Assembly (NCBI GenBank): GCA_014885115.2
Contig: WKLE02001572.1
Coordinates: forward strand, 18,557-57,205
Direction: 5' to 3'
DNA from: Asterionellopsis glacialis
Taxonomy: Eukaryota > Bacillariophyta > Plagiogrammaphyceae > Rhaphoneidales > Asterionellopsidaceae
Length of the DNA stretch: 38,649 nucleotides
A program made the translations under genes and the position numbers. A model generated the notes under the pieces. It made no database searches, was not told the origin of the DNA, and saw nothing but the letters and a program-made list of their open reading frames with translations. Below are positions 27,408-36,610 of this stretch, one piece after another (the first letter of the stretch is position 1; each line of letters begins with the position of its first letter).

Positions 27408-27899
27408 ATGATGAAGTCAATTTCAACGGTTTTACTATTGGTCCTTGTGGCAACAAGTTCTGCATTCCAAACATCTTTTGTTTCGACGTCCAAGGTTGCT
27501 GCAGCAAGACCGAAAACATCAGTAGAACAACTATTGAATAACAACAGGGCTATTTCTGCATCATCTAGAAAAATCAATAACAACAATGGACGTTCATCAT
27601 TTGTAGTTGTGAAAGCTAGCGAGGATGAAAGTGCTGCTGCTACTGAAAATATGACCGAGGAGAAACGTGCTGCACTTGATGAAAAAATGAAATCTTGGGA
27701 AGCATCCGAAGAAGAAATTAAGGCTGCATCTCTTGGTGGTGTAGTACCTTCTTCTTCTAACCGTGAAAACGATGCCTTTGATCTTGGTCTCTGGATTATG
27801 TTCCCCTTTATGGTAGCCACTGGTCTTCTCTTTGGTATCTTCCCTTTCATTATGGATAAAATTGATGTCTCCTCTGTTGGACCACCACCCATGGTCTAA
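27408..27899 (+). CDS. Small plastid-targeted single-helix membrane protein
   Basis: The protein is 163 aa. The N-terminus is a signal peptide (ISTVLLLVLVATS) followed by SSAFQTS, a near-ideal diatom plastid import motif with Phe at +1. The transit region is Ser/Asn/Arg-rich. The mature part likely begins near VVVKASED. An acidic helical stretch (about 74-104) leads to one long membrane helix near the C-terminus (about 125-148, LGLWIMFPFMVATGLLFGIF) and a short tail ending VGPPPMV. The size and topology recall small subunits or assembly factors of thylakoid complexes, but I cannot match a named subunit. No intron is needed. Confidence 0.75.
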   Translation: MMKSISTVLLLVLVATSSAFQTSFVSTSKVAAARPKTSVEQLLNNNRAISASSRKINNNNGRSSFVVVKASEDESAAATENMTEEKRAALDEKMKSWEASEEEIKAASLGGVVPSSSNRENDAFDLGLWIMFPFMVATGLLFGIFPFIMDKIDVSSVGPPPMV

Positions 27900-28066
27900 A
27901 AAGCCAATGTACACTCTGTTGAGCAGAAGAATGTATATCTCTGGGCTGACACGAATCCTGCATAATTTTTTTTTGATTAGAAGATAATAAATCCAAGTAA
28001 ATTCAATTTGCTAATTTAAACAATATTATCGTAATACAACTCTATGCTAAGGACTCTGTTTTTCTG

Positions 28067-28918
28067 TCATCTACCACCTCTTCGGACAGGTTGAGCATCT
28101 CTATAAACTTCACCTAAATGTGTATTGGTATATTTCTTGATAAATTCTTTCCAATCATCATTCTGCAATATCCACAACAAATTACTCTTCATAACTTGAT
28201 CCATTTGTGCTTGTTGCATGGGTATCAGGTTAGACAGTCCTCGAAATGCAGCGTTGTATAAAGGACCACTTGGAAGCTGCACTGCCATGGGTTGGAATAC
28301 GTTAAACACAGTTGGAGATGGAATAAACCATGCACCAAATCTTTGAAGTTGAATATTCCCTAATGCTGTTGGATCGTACGGTATTCGTTGTTTTTCTTCT
28401 TGTTGCTTTTGTGGCTTTTTGATGACAAAGGGTAAGGACGACGTCAGAAGAGAATCCCGTCGTAATAATTGTATAATGGTATCTTCTACTTGTCCGTCTC
28501 CGTCTTTTCTTTCAATCACTGTTTCCTCTGGTTCGTCCTTCTCTTTGGCTTCTCTTTTTCTTTCAATCTTTCGTTGTTCTGCATAATCACGACCAATAAG
28601 ATAATTGTCGCGTTGCCATGATATGGTTTGAAATATATTTTTGTACCAATCAGCATCCTTGATCGATCCATCACCCTTTTTGGAACGCTTTAAATCTTCT
28701 GCGGATGGTATTGCCGAGGCAATACTATCTTCCACCATTGGGAATATATGATTCGCCAAATTATCAGTAGCAATATCAAATAATCCAAATTTCATAGTTG
28801 TCGTTTCTGCGGTCTTACTTTTATTTTCATTCTTCGTGTGATGCGTTTTGGCACGATTCTGACCAGGGATCCGACCGGTCGACGATTTATCGGTATCCGG
28901 TGGTTTTGGCAATGTCAT
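28067..28918 (-). CDS. Conserved-looking hypothetical soluble protein
   Basis: The protein is 283 aa from the ATG at 28918. The ATG for residue 42 (MKFGLFDIATDN) is an attractive alternative, because the first 41 residues are a polar, Lys/Thr-rich, disordered stretch. No signal peptide or clear membrane helix is present. The middle (about 115-145) is a charged Lys/Glu/Arg helix. The C-terminal third is more hydrophobic and Pro/Gln-rich (AWFIPSPTVFNVFQPMAVQL) and contains LLWILQNDDWKEFI. No family was recognised. Its start region is divergent with zeta-carotene desaturase, about 540 bp away. Confidence 0.6.
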   Translation of the reverse strand: MTLPKPPDTDKSSTGRIPGQNRAKTHHTKNENKSKTAETTTMKFGLFDIATDNLANHIFPMVEDSIASAIPSAEDLKRSKKGDGSIKDADWYKNIFQTISWQRDNYLIGRDYAEQRKIERKREAKEKDEPEETVIERKDGDGQVEDTIIQLLRRDSLLTSSLPFVIKKPQKQQEEKQRIPYDPTALGNIQLQRFGAWFIPSPTVFNVFQPMAVQLPSGPLYNAAFRGLSNLIPMQQAQMDQVMKSNLLWILQNDDWKEFIKKYTNTHLGEVYRDAQPVRRGGR

Positions 28919-29454
28919 ACTGGGCTCTATCTGTTCTGGTTATGATTTGCTGTCTCTGGTTTCATGTTGTTTCCAGTGTCACCATTGCGCTGCAGATCCA
29001 ATCTAATGTCCGATGTCTGCTTGTTGCTAGTCTCGAATTTCGAATTCGTTTGTCATGTTGTCCGACAAAAGAGTGACATTGTGTCCAGCTCAGACAAAAA
29101 CAGTACTGTATTTTTTCAAAGTCTGGCCTTCATTCGTCACAGACAGTAGTGGCGCTGCGATCATGCTTGCGGCTCCAGGTGGTGAGAAACTTCAACATCG
29201 TACGCACGCACCAAGTAGGAAAGCAAGGTCTCTTGATGGCCGGAAAAAACTGATTCAATCTTGGTGTGTTTTTGCTTCTTCTTTTGTGTTGACGTTTCTT
29301 CCACCCCCATCAATTGTGGTTATCGCAGCGTTACACACCACTGTGTAAATTAAAGAGGAAGAACGCAAGAAAAGCCTTCCAAAAAGCTTTTTCTCAAATT
29401 GCAAAAACCTATACAAACAACCGAGACAAGGACAATCTCTTAATTTGAAAAAAG
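28919..29454. other. Divergent promoter region upstream of zeta-carotene desaturase
   Basis: This is a 536-bp spacer. The 3' end is an A-rich leader (GAAAAAAGATGG) directly before the ZDS start. No gene or repeat was recognised. Confidence 0.45.
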
Positions 29455-31215
29455 ATGGTCCGTTTCCAATCTGTTGCTATTGCATCGTTGTTATGTGGCG
29501 TAGCTGGAGCATTCGTTCCTGCCTCACTTCGTCATGGTCCAGCTTTAGTTCAAACTACAAAATTAAGCTCCACAACAGCTGAAGCACCGGGCTTTACCTC
29601 GGAGGGTGCCAAAAAACAAGTTGGTAACGACTCCTTCCTTAATCAAGATTTGATGGCACGTGCACAAAATGGTCCTGGAAAGAAAAATCAAGAAAAATTG
29701 AAAATTGGTATTGTCGGTGCTGGATTGGCTGGTATGATTGCTGCTATGGACTTGGCAGATGCTGGACATGATGTTGAACTCTTTGAAATCCGTCCTTTTG
29801 TGGGTGGTAAGGTTAGTTCATGGAAGGACAAGGATGGAAATCACATTGAAATGGGTCTCCATGTCTTCTTTGGGTGTTATTACAATCTTTTCGGTATTAT
29901 GAAACGTACTGGTGGATTTGATGAAAATCTCCGTGTCAAACAGCACATCCATACCTTTGTGAATGAGGGTGGTAAACTTGGATCACTTGATTTCCAATTC
30001 CCTATCGGTGCACCAGTGTCCGGTCTTCAAGCATTTGCAAAGACTGAACAGCTTGGTTTGGAAGACAAATTCCACAATGCCGTACGTTTGGGAACATCTC
30101 CCATTGTCCGCGCCCTTGTTGATTTTGATGGTGGTATGGATATGGTACGTGACCTTGATGATATTACCTTTACTGAATGGTTTACTCAACTTGGTGGAGG
30201 CCGTGGAAGTTTAGATAGGATGTGGGATGCTATCGCATACGCACTTGGATTCTTGGATTGTGATAACATTAGTGCACGTGCTATGCTTACAATCTTTATG
30301 CTCTTTGCTATCCGCACTGAGGCTAGTGTATTACGTATGCTTGATGGGTCTCCTCAAACTGGACTTCATGATCCTATCATTAAGTATTTGGAAGATCGTA
30401 ATGTTAAGATCAACCTACGATCTGCCTGCAGGGATATTGTTCATGATATCGATGAAGAAACTGGATTGCCCACTCGTGTTCGTGGTGTCAAGATTGGACG
30501 GGAGGAAACATTCCATGAGTTTGACACTGTCATTGCTGCATTGGATGTTCCTGGAATCAAAAAGGTCCTTCCGGAATCATTCCGTCAATATCCCATGTTT
30601 GATAATATTTACAACCTTGACACTGTCCCCATTGCTACCGTACAGGTACGATTTGATGGGTGGGTTACTGAGTTAAACGATGAAGTACGAATGATGGATG
30701 TGTCTGGTGATCAAAGTGATGGAAAGGGTGCTGGTATTGATAACTTGTTATACAGTGTTGATACAGAATTCTCTTGCTTTGCTGATTTGGCTCTTACCAG
30801 TCCTGGTGAGTATTACAAAAAGGGTGAAGGAAGTTTAATCCAAGCTGTCTTTGATGAACGTGCTACGTCTCGTTCTGAGGAACAATTGGTAGAAGACTGC
30901 ATCAAACAACTGAATAATGTCTTCCCCTCATCACGCAAACTCAACTGCACATGGTCGAATGTTGTCAAGCTTGGACAAAGTTTGTACCGTGAAAAGACTG
31001 GACAAGACAAATTCCGTCCCAAGCAAGCTACACCCATTTCTAACTTTTTCCTTGCCGGATCGTACACCTACCAAGATTACCTCGATTCTATGGAAGGTGC
31101 TACCCGATCAGGTCTTATGGTTGCTGATGAAATCATTGCAAGAGCTGATGGGCCTGATGGACTTGCTGCACAAGCCAGAGCTGCCAAGGCTTCTGGTGCC
31201 ACCCAGGCTGCCTAA
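29455..31215 (+). CDS. ZDS: Zeta-carotene desaturase, plastid
   Basis: The protein is 586 aa. The enzyme adds two double bonds to zeta-carotene on the way to lycopene, with FAD and electrons passed to plastoquinone. A signal peptide (SVAIASLLCGVAG) runs into GAFVPAS, the plastid import motif. The FAD Rossmann motif GxGxxG is at 88-93 (IGIVGAGLAG), with Glu at the end of the second strand (VELFEIRPFVGGK). EMGLHVFFGCYYNLF, GTSPIVRALVDFD, RMWDAIAYALGFLDCDNISA and RTEASVLRML are blocks typical of ZDS rather than phytoene desaturase. The C-terminus has the FAD-binding LAGSYTYQDYLDSMEGA segment. Full length, no intron and no damaged motif. It feeds synthesis of beta-carotene and fucoxanthin. Confidence 0.95.
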   Translation: MVRFQSVAIASLLCGVAGAFVPASLRHGPALVQTTKLSSTTAEAPGFTSEGAKKQVGNDSFLNQDLMARAQNGPGKKNQEKLKIGIVGAGLAGMIAAMDLADAGHDVELFEIRPFVGGKVSSWKDKDGNHIEMGLHVFFGCYYNLFGIMKRTGGFDENLRVKQHIHTFVNEGGKLGSLDFQFPIGAPVSGLQAFAKTEQLGLEDKFHNAVRLGTSPIVRALVDFDGGMDMVRDLDDITFTEWFTQLGGGRGSLDRMWDAIAYALGFLDCDNISARAMLTIFMLFAIRTEASVLRMLDGSPQTGLHDPIIKYLEDRNVKINLRSACRDIVHDIDEETGLPTRVRGVKIGREETFHEFDTVIAALDVPGIKKVLPESFRQYPMFDNIYNLDTVPIATVQVRFDGWVTELNDEVRMMDVSGDQSDGKGAGIDNLLYSVDTEFSCFADLALTSPGEYYKKGEGSLIQAVFDERATSRSEEQLVEDCIKQLNNVFPSSRKLNCTWSNVVKLGQSLYREKTGQDKFRPKQATPISNFFLAGSYTYQDYLDSMEGATRSGLMVADEIIARADGPDGLAAQARAAKASGATQAA

Positions 31216-31493
31216 ATAAGAATTGCAAAAAAGAGGGGAGAAACATACAAGTACTTCCTACCTTTATGCTTATTCATGGGTAACTGATGGCAAGGTCAAC
31301 AATTATAAAACAGACAATCAGTAAAATCTTATATAGATATAAATTTATTTCAAAGTAGATTTGATCGCGTCCATCTACGATCTACGATGGAGGAAAAATT
31401 GATCGGGCCCATCATACTCGGTTGCAATGACGTGGTTGGGGGGTTGGGGTATCACGTTGGAGACTTTATTCAAATCCCTGCTTGTTCTTAGAG

Positions 31494-32138
31494 TTAATTC
31501 TGAAAGAAATCACCTCCTTTTTTTTCTAAAAACTTCATCCAGTCTTCTTTTTTCCACCCACTTGAAACTACTCCAGCTTCTAAACCATTGACAAAGACAG
31601 TTGGGGTTACATGGACACCTCTTGTGCGGTGATACTTGGTTGCCCATTTAATTTCTTGCGTCATGGCATTCCCTGCATTTCCTCCAGTTCCCTTGGGCAT
31701 CAACAAAGCTTTGACCGCTTCTAAATCTACACCGCCTGGAACAAGCTTCAACAAATCATCATACATTTCTAATCTTGTCTTTTTCCATGCGTATTCATCC
31801 GTAAATAATTTTTCACTTCCAAGGAAGGCATCGTAAATAGCTTTCACATAATCGACATAGGCAGATGCGTCAATTTGCTTTACCGCAAGTGCAGCTTCAT
31901 GGACCATAGTACCCTGAGGATGCCATGGTTGAACAACTTGATGAATGATAAAACTAATATCCGAATCATCCTTAAGTGAGGGCAAAACATCATTGTAGAG
32001 AGTTGTAAACATTTTTGCGCTAAACGGACAGATAAGATCAAGGAAACATTCAATTTGAATTGGACATCGAGGTGCTGTTGTTCCTGTTGCAGGTGACAAA
32101 CAAGCACCACATTGAGTAGGAGGAAGTGGAGGGGGCAT
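31494..32138 (-). CDS. DsbA-like thioredoxin-fold protein with monothiol CPFS site
   Basis: The protein is 214 aa from the ATG at 32138. The DsbA fold begins with the strand IQIECFLDLICPFS. The usual CxxC is reduced to Cys37-Pro-Phe-Ser40, so only the nucleophilic cysteine remains. The helical insertion follows, then VTPTVFVNG with cis-Pro179. There is no signal peptide. Cysteines at 10, 13, 25 and 31 in the N-terminal segment might substitute. A glutathione- or thiol-linked isomerase or transferase role is more likely than dithiol oxidation, but this is inferred. It is convergent with ZDS, 278 bp away. Confidence 0.78.
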   Translation of the reverse strand: MPPPLPPTQCGACLSPATGTTAPRCPIQIECFLDLICPFSAKMFTTLYNDVLPSLKDDSDISFIIHQVVQPWHPQGTMVHEAALAVKQIDASAYVDYVKAIYDAFLGSEKLFTDEYAWKKTRLEMYDDLLKLVPGGVDLEAVKALLMPKGTGGNAGNAMTQEIKWATKYHRTRGVHVTPTVFVNGLEAGVVSSGWKKEDWMKFLEKKGGDFFQN

Positions 32139-34305
32139 GATGAAGTAGTTCTCTAGAAAGGTGCAACGTGCAAAGTACGTCTATCGTTCAATCTTTGGGG
32201 GTCAATGTGTACGAAAGTTGGTTGTTTGTGGATGGAACATTTTCGCTGATGCGGAACTGAGAAGAAATCCAAAAGATCCAAGATGAGCAAGCGTGTATCA
32301 GAGATTCTACGTCATGGACCTCTGGGGGTACCAGGTAAAGCCGAAATGGGGTCGATTCAATACAAAACCTTGTAGAATCTACGTGTCTTTGTCGAATTCC
32401 GGTCTCTACGAAATGGGGCCGATTATGTAGAATTTGTACTAGATTGAACGTATTTGGTCATTTCGCTCACAATATTCACACCGAACCAAAAAATATTCGA
32501 TAATTTTAGATGTATGACAATGAGACTTCTATTATTTTCGAAAGTTAGTGCTATGCCCTTTCCTCTGCGAAGGTCCACTAATTATTTTGTGAAATTCTTC
32601 TTTGCTGCCTGCTCTTGACCAATATTCCTATCTCTTATGGATAAGAATGCTTTTGAATTTATCTCCAGATTTCCATCTGGTTGAGTTGTGGTGCTGGTGT
32701 GGATAGGTCTCCCAGCACAGTATCCTCTACAACAGTGTCTTCATACTTATTCCACAATTCTAATGTATCCTTTCTTGGCATGGATCCAGCCTTTTTTTCC
32801 TGTGCCTTTTCATCCAGTTTCCATTTATTGAAATGCATACAACATTTTCAATCATCTGCAATAGAATTTGTAGTAGTCCTTTCTTCTTATAGTATCGGCC
32901 ACAGGCAAGAACTTGTTTACTATTTATAAACATTCTTTTTTTCTTTTAACTTTTGTATTAAGTTAAATCAAGTTTATACTTCTCTTTTGTGTCTCTTCTG
33001 CCTACTCCCGGGGTAGAACAATCTTGTCTGTACTAGTAATACAATTAGGATTCAACAAAAGAAGACTGCATAAATTCACTTCATTGTTCTTATTGACGAT
33101 TGTGACCTTCTTAACTCTTTCTTCCTATATTGCAGTCAGCTGCTGGCATTCCTTCCATATGTGACTTATCTGTCCTCTTTACTTACATCATGGCCCTATG
33201 GTTGGGATTAATGATTTGAGGAGTACTGGGCAAGAAAATTGGGATTTAATTTAAAATAGAAAAACACAGCAGTAGTAACAAATAAAGAAGAATATCTGTC
33301 AAGAACAAAACTTCTCCTTTAAAAAAAAAACAAAAATAAACCCCAATTTCATTGTTAGCATTTAAATATTTTTAAAAAGTTGTGATAAGTCCAACTTTAC
33401 TAACACTCACCACTGAAGTTATTGGAATTGCACAAGGATCAGAGATTTGGTGGATTGTTGGTTCTCTGTCAGAGATCAAAGAAGAATTCAGTACATCTAA
33501 CTACTGTATTATTCTTGTCAGCAGGACAACAAACTAGCCAACAATTAATCAGCATCTTCATCTAAAGGCAAATTTTGTGTGTTGTTCATTTTGTGCCATG
33601 CATTTTGTTGATTCTTTTCATTGTCATGCTAAGTACCCTTTCATTGAAAATTCCCAACAGTTCTTGTGTGTTCATCATCACTGTATTTATTTTACCGTGC
33701 TTTTATGTCTTCGAGAAAATGTTTTTGCCCCCACTTCTTGAAGGCGACATTGTACACATCATAATGTACCAGTACATGTCTACGTGGCAAATCATCCATC
33801 TGCGACTCGAGTCCCAGAGCTTGTTGTACCTGGTACCAGGTAAGTGGCATATATACTGTAACAGATACTAGTACCTGGAAGTACTTTTCTAGGACGTAGA
33901 GAACCCTGCACACACGTACCAGGTACCAGGAAAGTACACTCAGCGCCTGTACCAGGTAGGCCCTACAAGGTAGGAATGTTTCCTGTCGAACCTTGAAAGT
34001 ACTTAGTACCTACGCCGAACAAGGTACATACCTGGTACTGGGATGGCAGTAACTTTATATTACGTACGTTTTTTTCCATTTTGAAATTAATACAAATAAT
34101 GTTCTCGGCTAATACGTGGTGGTTTCAGTATCGGTCGGAGTTGATAATTATTGACCACGACGTCATAAAAGAGTTGCGCACACTGATAGTGGATGGCAAC
34201 TTTTCGCAAAAAAGCCATACTGGGGCATACAAAACGAAACAGTTGACGGGAATCCGCACTTGACCAAGACGACAAAGATTCCAGGTCCGTATCACCGTTC
34301 ATCAA
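32139..34305. other. 2.2-kb AT-rich spacer with palindrome cluster
   Basis: This is the largest gene-free stretch. No open frame has a recognisable feature. A degenerate duplication, CGAAATGGGG(T/C)CGATT at 32342-32357 and 32409-32424, is each followed by TGTAGAAT(C/T)T. The right half (33826-34042) contains a dense cluster of GTACCAGGTAC-like elements. A non-coding RNA or decayed element cannot be excluded by eye. Confidence 0.5.
33826..34042. repeat. Cluster of GTACCAGGTAC-like palindromic motifs
   Basis: This 217-bp stretch holds at least eight ACCAGGTAC, GTACCTGG or GTACTTAGTACC variants, including GTACCTGGTACCAGG at about 33826-33840 and GTACCAGGTACCAGG at about 33916-33930. Similar clusters lie at 17267-17311 and 38521-38597 and single copies in other spacers. 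Confidence 0.75.
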
Positions 34306-35849
34306 ATGGCGCCTCAGCAAAGTGATAAGATGACATCGGAAGAATCATCTCCTCTGATCGGACGCGGAAGTGCCGAGACAGTTTCTATGGGAATTTCGAA
34401 TGAAGAAAGCTTTGGATACTCAAAAGATTCCGATCGTTTTCAAAAGAAAAATTTTCTTTTCGGCTTTCTCGCAGCCTTGTTGGGTGCTGGTCTTGTCTTC
34501 GCTGTTCGTCACATTTCCGAGGAGGGTGGACGTATCATTAAGCCAAATAAGTTACCTACTGGACCCTACAAGTTAGGTAAGAATAATAACGATGTTTCTC
34601 TTTCCATTTTGATTTCAGATAAGCTATTTAAAAAAAAATGACTCTTTTCCTTGCATCTTTCTTAAATAGTTGAACTCCAGGAAGGTGAATCCTTTTTCGA
34701 CTACTACGACTTTTTTGATGGTCCTGATTCTCTTGGTTCAGCAGGACACAATACGTATGTGTCGAAGGATCGTGCTGTAGAAACTGGAATTATGAATGTG
34801 ACTTTGGAGGGAGATAAAGAGTATGTTTACATGTCTTCAGCATCAACTAAGGAGGGACCTAGGGAATCTATTAGGCTGGAGGGTAAAAAACTTTACAATC
34901 ATGGTCTATTCATCATTGATCTTAAGCATTTGCCGGCTGGGTGCGGAATCTGGCCAGCATTTTGGCTTACAAATGAAGAGAGTTGGCCTGATAAAGGAGA
35001 AATCGACATCGTGGAAGGAGTCAACTTCCAAAGTGTTGCCAAAACAGCCTTGCACACCTCGCCCATGTGCTCAATGTATGCTCATGTAGCTGACTATTCA
35101 AAAACTGGATCTTGGGACTGGGCTACTGGTATTCCAGACACTTTCACAGGTGAAATGAAGTTCGACATTTCAAAACCAGCAGATGACTGCTGGGTTATGG
35201 TAAGTACAAAATGACAGAAGTCGCAGTTTAAAATCGAAATTTCCACTTCCAATCTGTCAATCTTAATTGTTGCTTACTTTTTAATACTCCACAATTTTAG
35301 GCTCAACACCAATGGGCGAATCAGGGTTGCGTAGCTGTTAGTCCAGACGAAGGAACGCTCGGAAAACCATTCAACGACAATGGTGGTGGGGTTTTTGCTC
35401 TTGAATGGGACCCTGAGTACCGTCGTATCCGCTCTTGGGCCTTTTCACCTCAAGGAATGGTTCCTGATAACCTGGTGGCGGCAATGGAAACAGCTAGTGC
35501 TAAGGACCCGGCCGAGCGCATTATGCCAGACACAGATACATGGGGATTGCCTTATGGATACTTTGCAATTGGAGAGGAAACTGGGTGCTCCGCTGATCAC
35601 TTTAGCGACATGAGGCTTGTTGTTAATTTAGCATTTTGTGGATCGGTCAGCGGGAATCGTTACTTTGGTGATTGCCCAGCTGAAGCTAAAGAATTCAAGG
35701 TTAAGAATAATCCAATTCTCTCATGTAACAAGTTCATTGAATCCGAACCCGAAGCTTTGTCAGAGGCTTATTGGAAAATCAGTGGTGCGTACGTATACCA
35801 GCGCGAACTGGAGCATGCCCCTTCAGCCGAATCAGCCATAGAAAACTAG
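34306..35849 (+). CDS. GH16 laminarinase-like glucanase, type II membrane protein, three exons
   Basis: Exons are 34306-34576, 34670-35199 and 35301-35849, giving 449 aa. Introns (93 and 101 bp) have GTAAGA/TAG and GTAAGT/TAG borders, and both junctions keep the frame. A cytosolic tail of about 48 residues carries ESSPLI (13-18), an acidic dileucine motif of the [DE]xxxL[LI] kind. The membrane helix spans about 49-67. The catalytic domain reads CGIWPAFWL, then GEIDIVEG with the nucleophile and acid/base glutamates, LHTSPMC, NGGGVFALEWD and LAFCG. These are features of the fungal Lam16A-like GH16 group that cleaves or transfers beta-1,3(4)-glucan. Chrysolaminarin turnover in the vacuole is a reasonable inference. 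Exons 2 and 3 each hold one part of the catalytic domain. Confidence 0.88.
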
Positions 35850-36518
35850 AGGTTTTGAAAGAGAATGTGAAAGAACGAGAAGTTGAGTAGATCTTAAAGC
35901 TGTTGCAAGAAACGCATATAAATCTCCTGTAAACATATATTAATTAGATTACATGTCAAACTCCATATCAAATGATTTGTATCGCCTTTTGGAAAAAATC
36001 TTCGTTAGCCGTCGAGGACACGTGTGCTCTAACTTGACATAAATCAAATTGTGGATATTGATCTAAGCCCCGAGGTAAATATATGGATCACTCATCTAGA
36101 ACGGTCTGTGGAAAACAGCACACTTGACAAAAATCATATCGTAAAGGAGAGGTGCATCGTTCACAGCCGAATGGTCACTTGGTGGAAAATCTAATTATAT
36201 CAAGATATTCGCTATAGATGTATTGCAGTCTTGTCGAAACCAACGCAGGTCAGAACTGTCAGTTTCTCAGCAACAACAGAATTAGATAAGGCTTCAATCG
36301 AATAACTTTATGTATAATGTAATGATAGTCTAAAGTGTAATTATGGAGTGAAGTTGTTATCAACTCGTGTCTCACATTCTCAGTTCTGATTTCTCAACTG
36401 TTTCATACAGCCATGCTATTTTATATCTGCCCTTGAATGTCATTCAAGTATACCCGATTCCTGTGCGTTTTTCTCTGAAAAGGACTCATCAGGTTGCTTT
36501 TTTTTAATGATAAATACC
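35850..36518. other. AT-rich spacer between convergent genes
   Basis: This gap of about 670 bp follows the GH16 gene and precedes the 3' end of the plastid coiled-coil gene. No gene or repeat was recognised. Confidence 0.5.
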
Positions 36519-36530
36519 TCAGTTGTAATT
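36519..36530 (-). other. Candidate four-codon terminal exon (alternative end)
   Basis: If the donor AAG/GTAAGG (intron side from 36631) is spliced to ACTACAG/AATTAC, a 101-bp intron (36531-36631) is removed. The protein would then end FLK-NYN-stop instead of FLK-VRVFRL-stop. Intron length and T-rich content match the other introns in this window. Confidence 0.4.
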
Positions 36531-36610
36531 CTGTAGTTGACGTGATGTCACGAAAAATGAATCAATCAAACAGAAAAAGCTTTTAGAAATACTGTATTCG
36601 CGAAAAATTA

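Noticed and set aside
34577..34641. Read-through end of the GH16 first exon
   Set aside because: A GTAAGA donor and TAG acceptor restore the frame into the catalytic domain. Use of the earlier TTTCAG acceptor at about 34616 would give an immediate stop.
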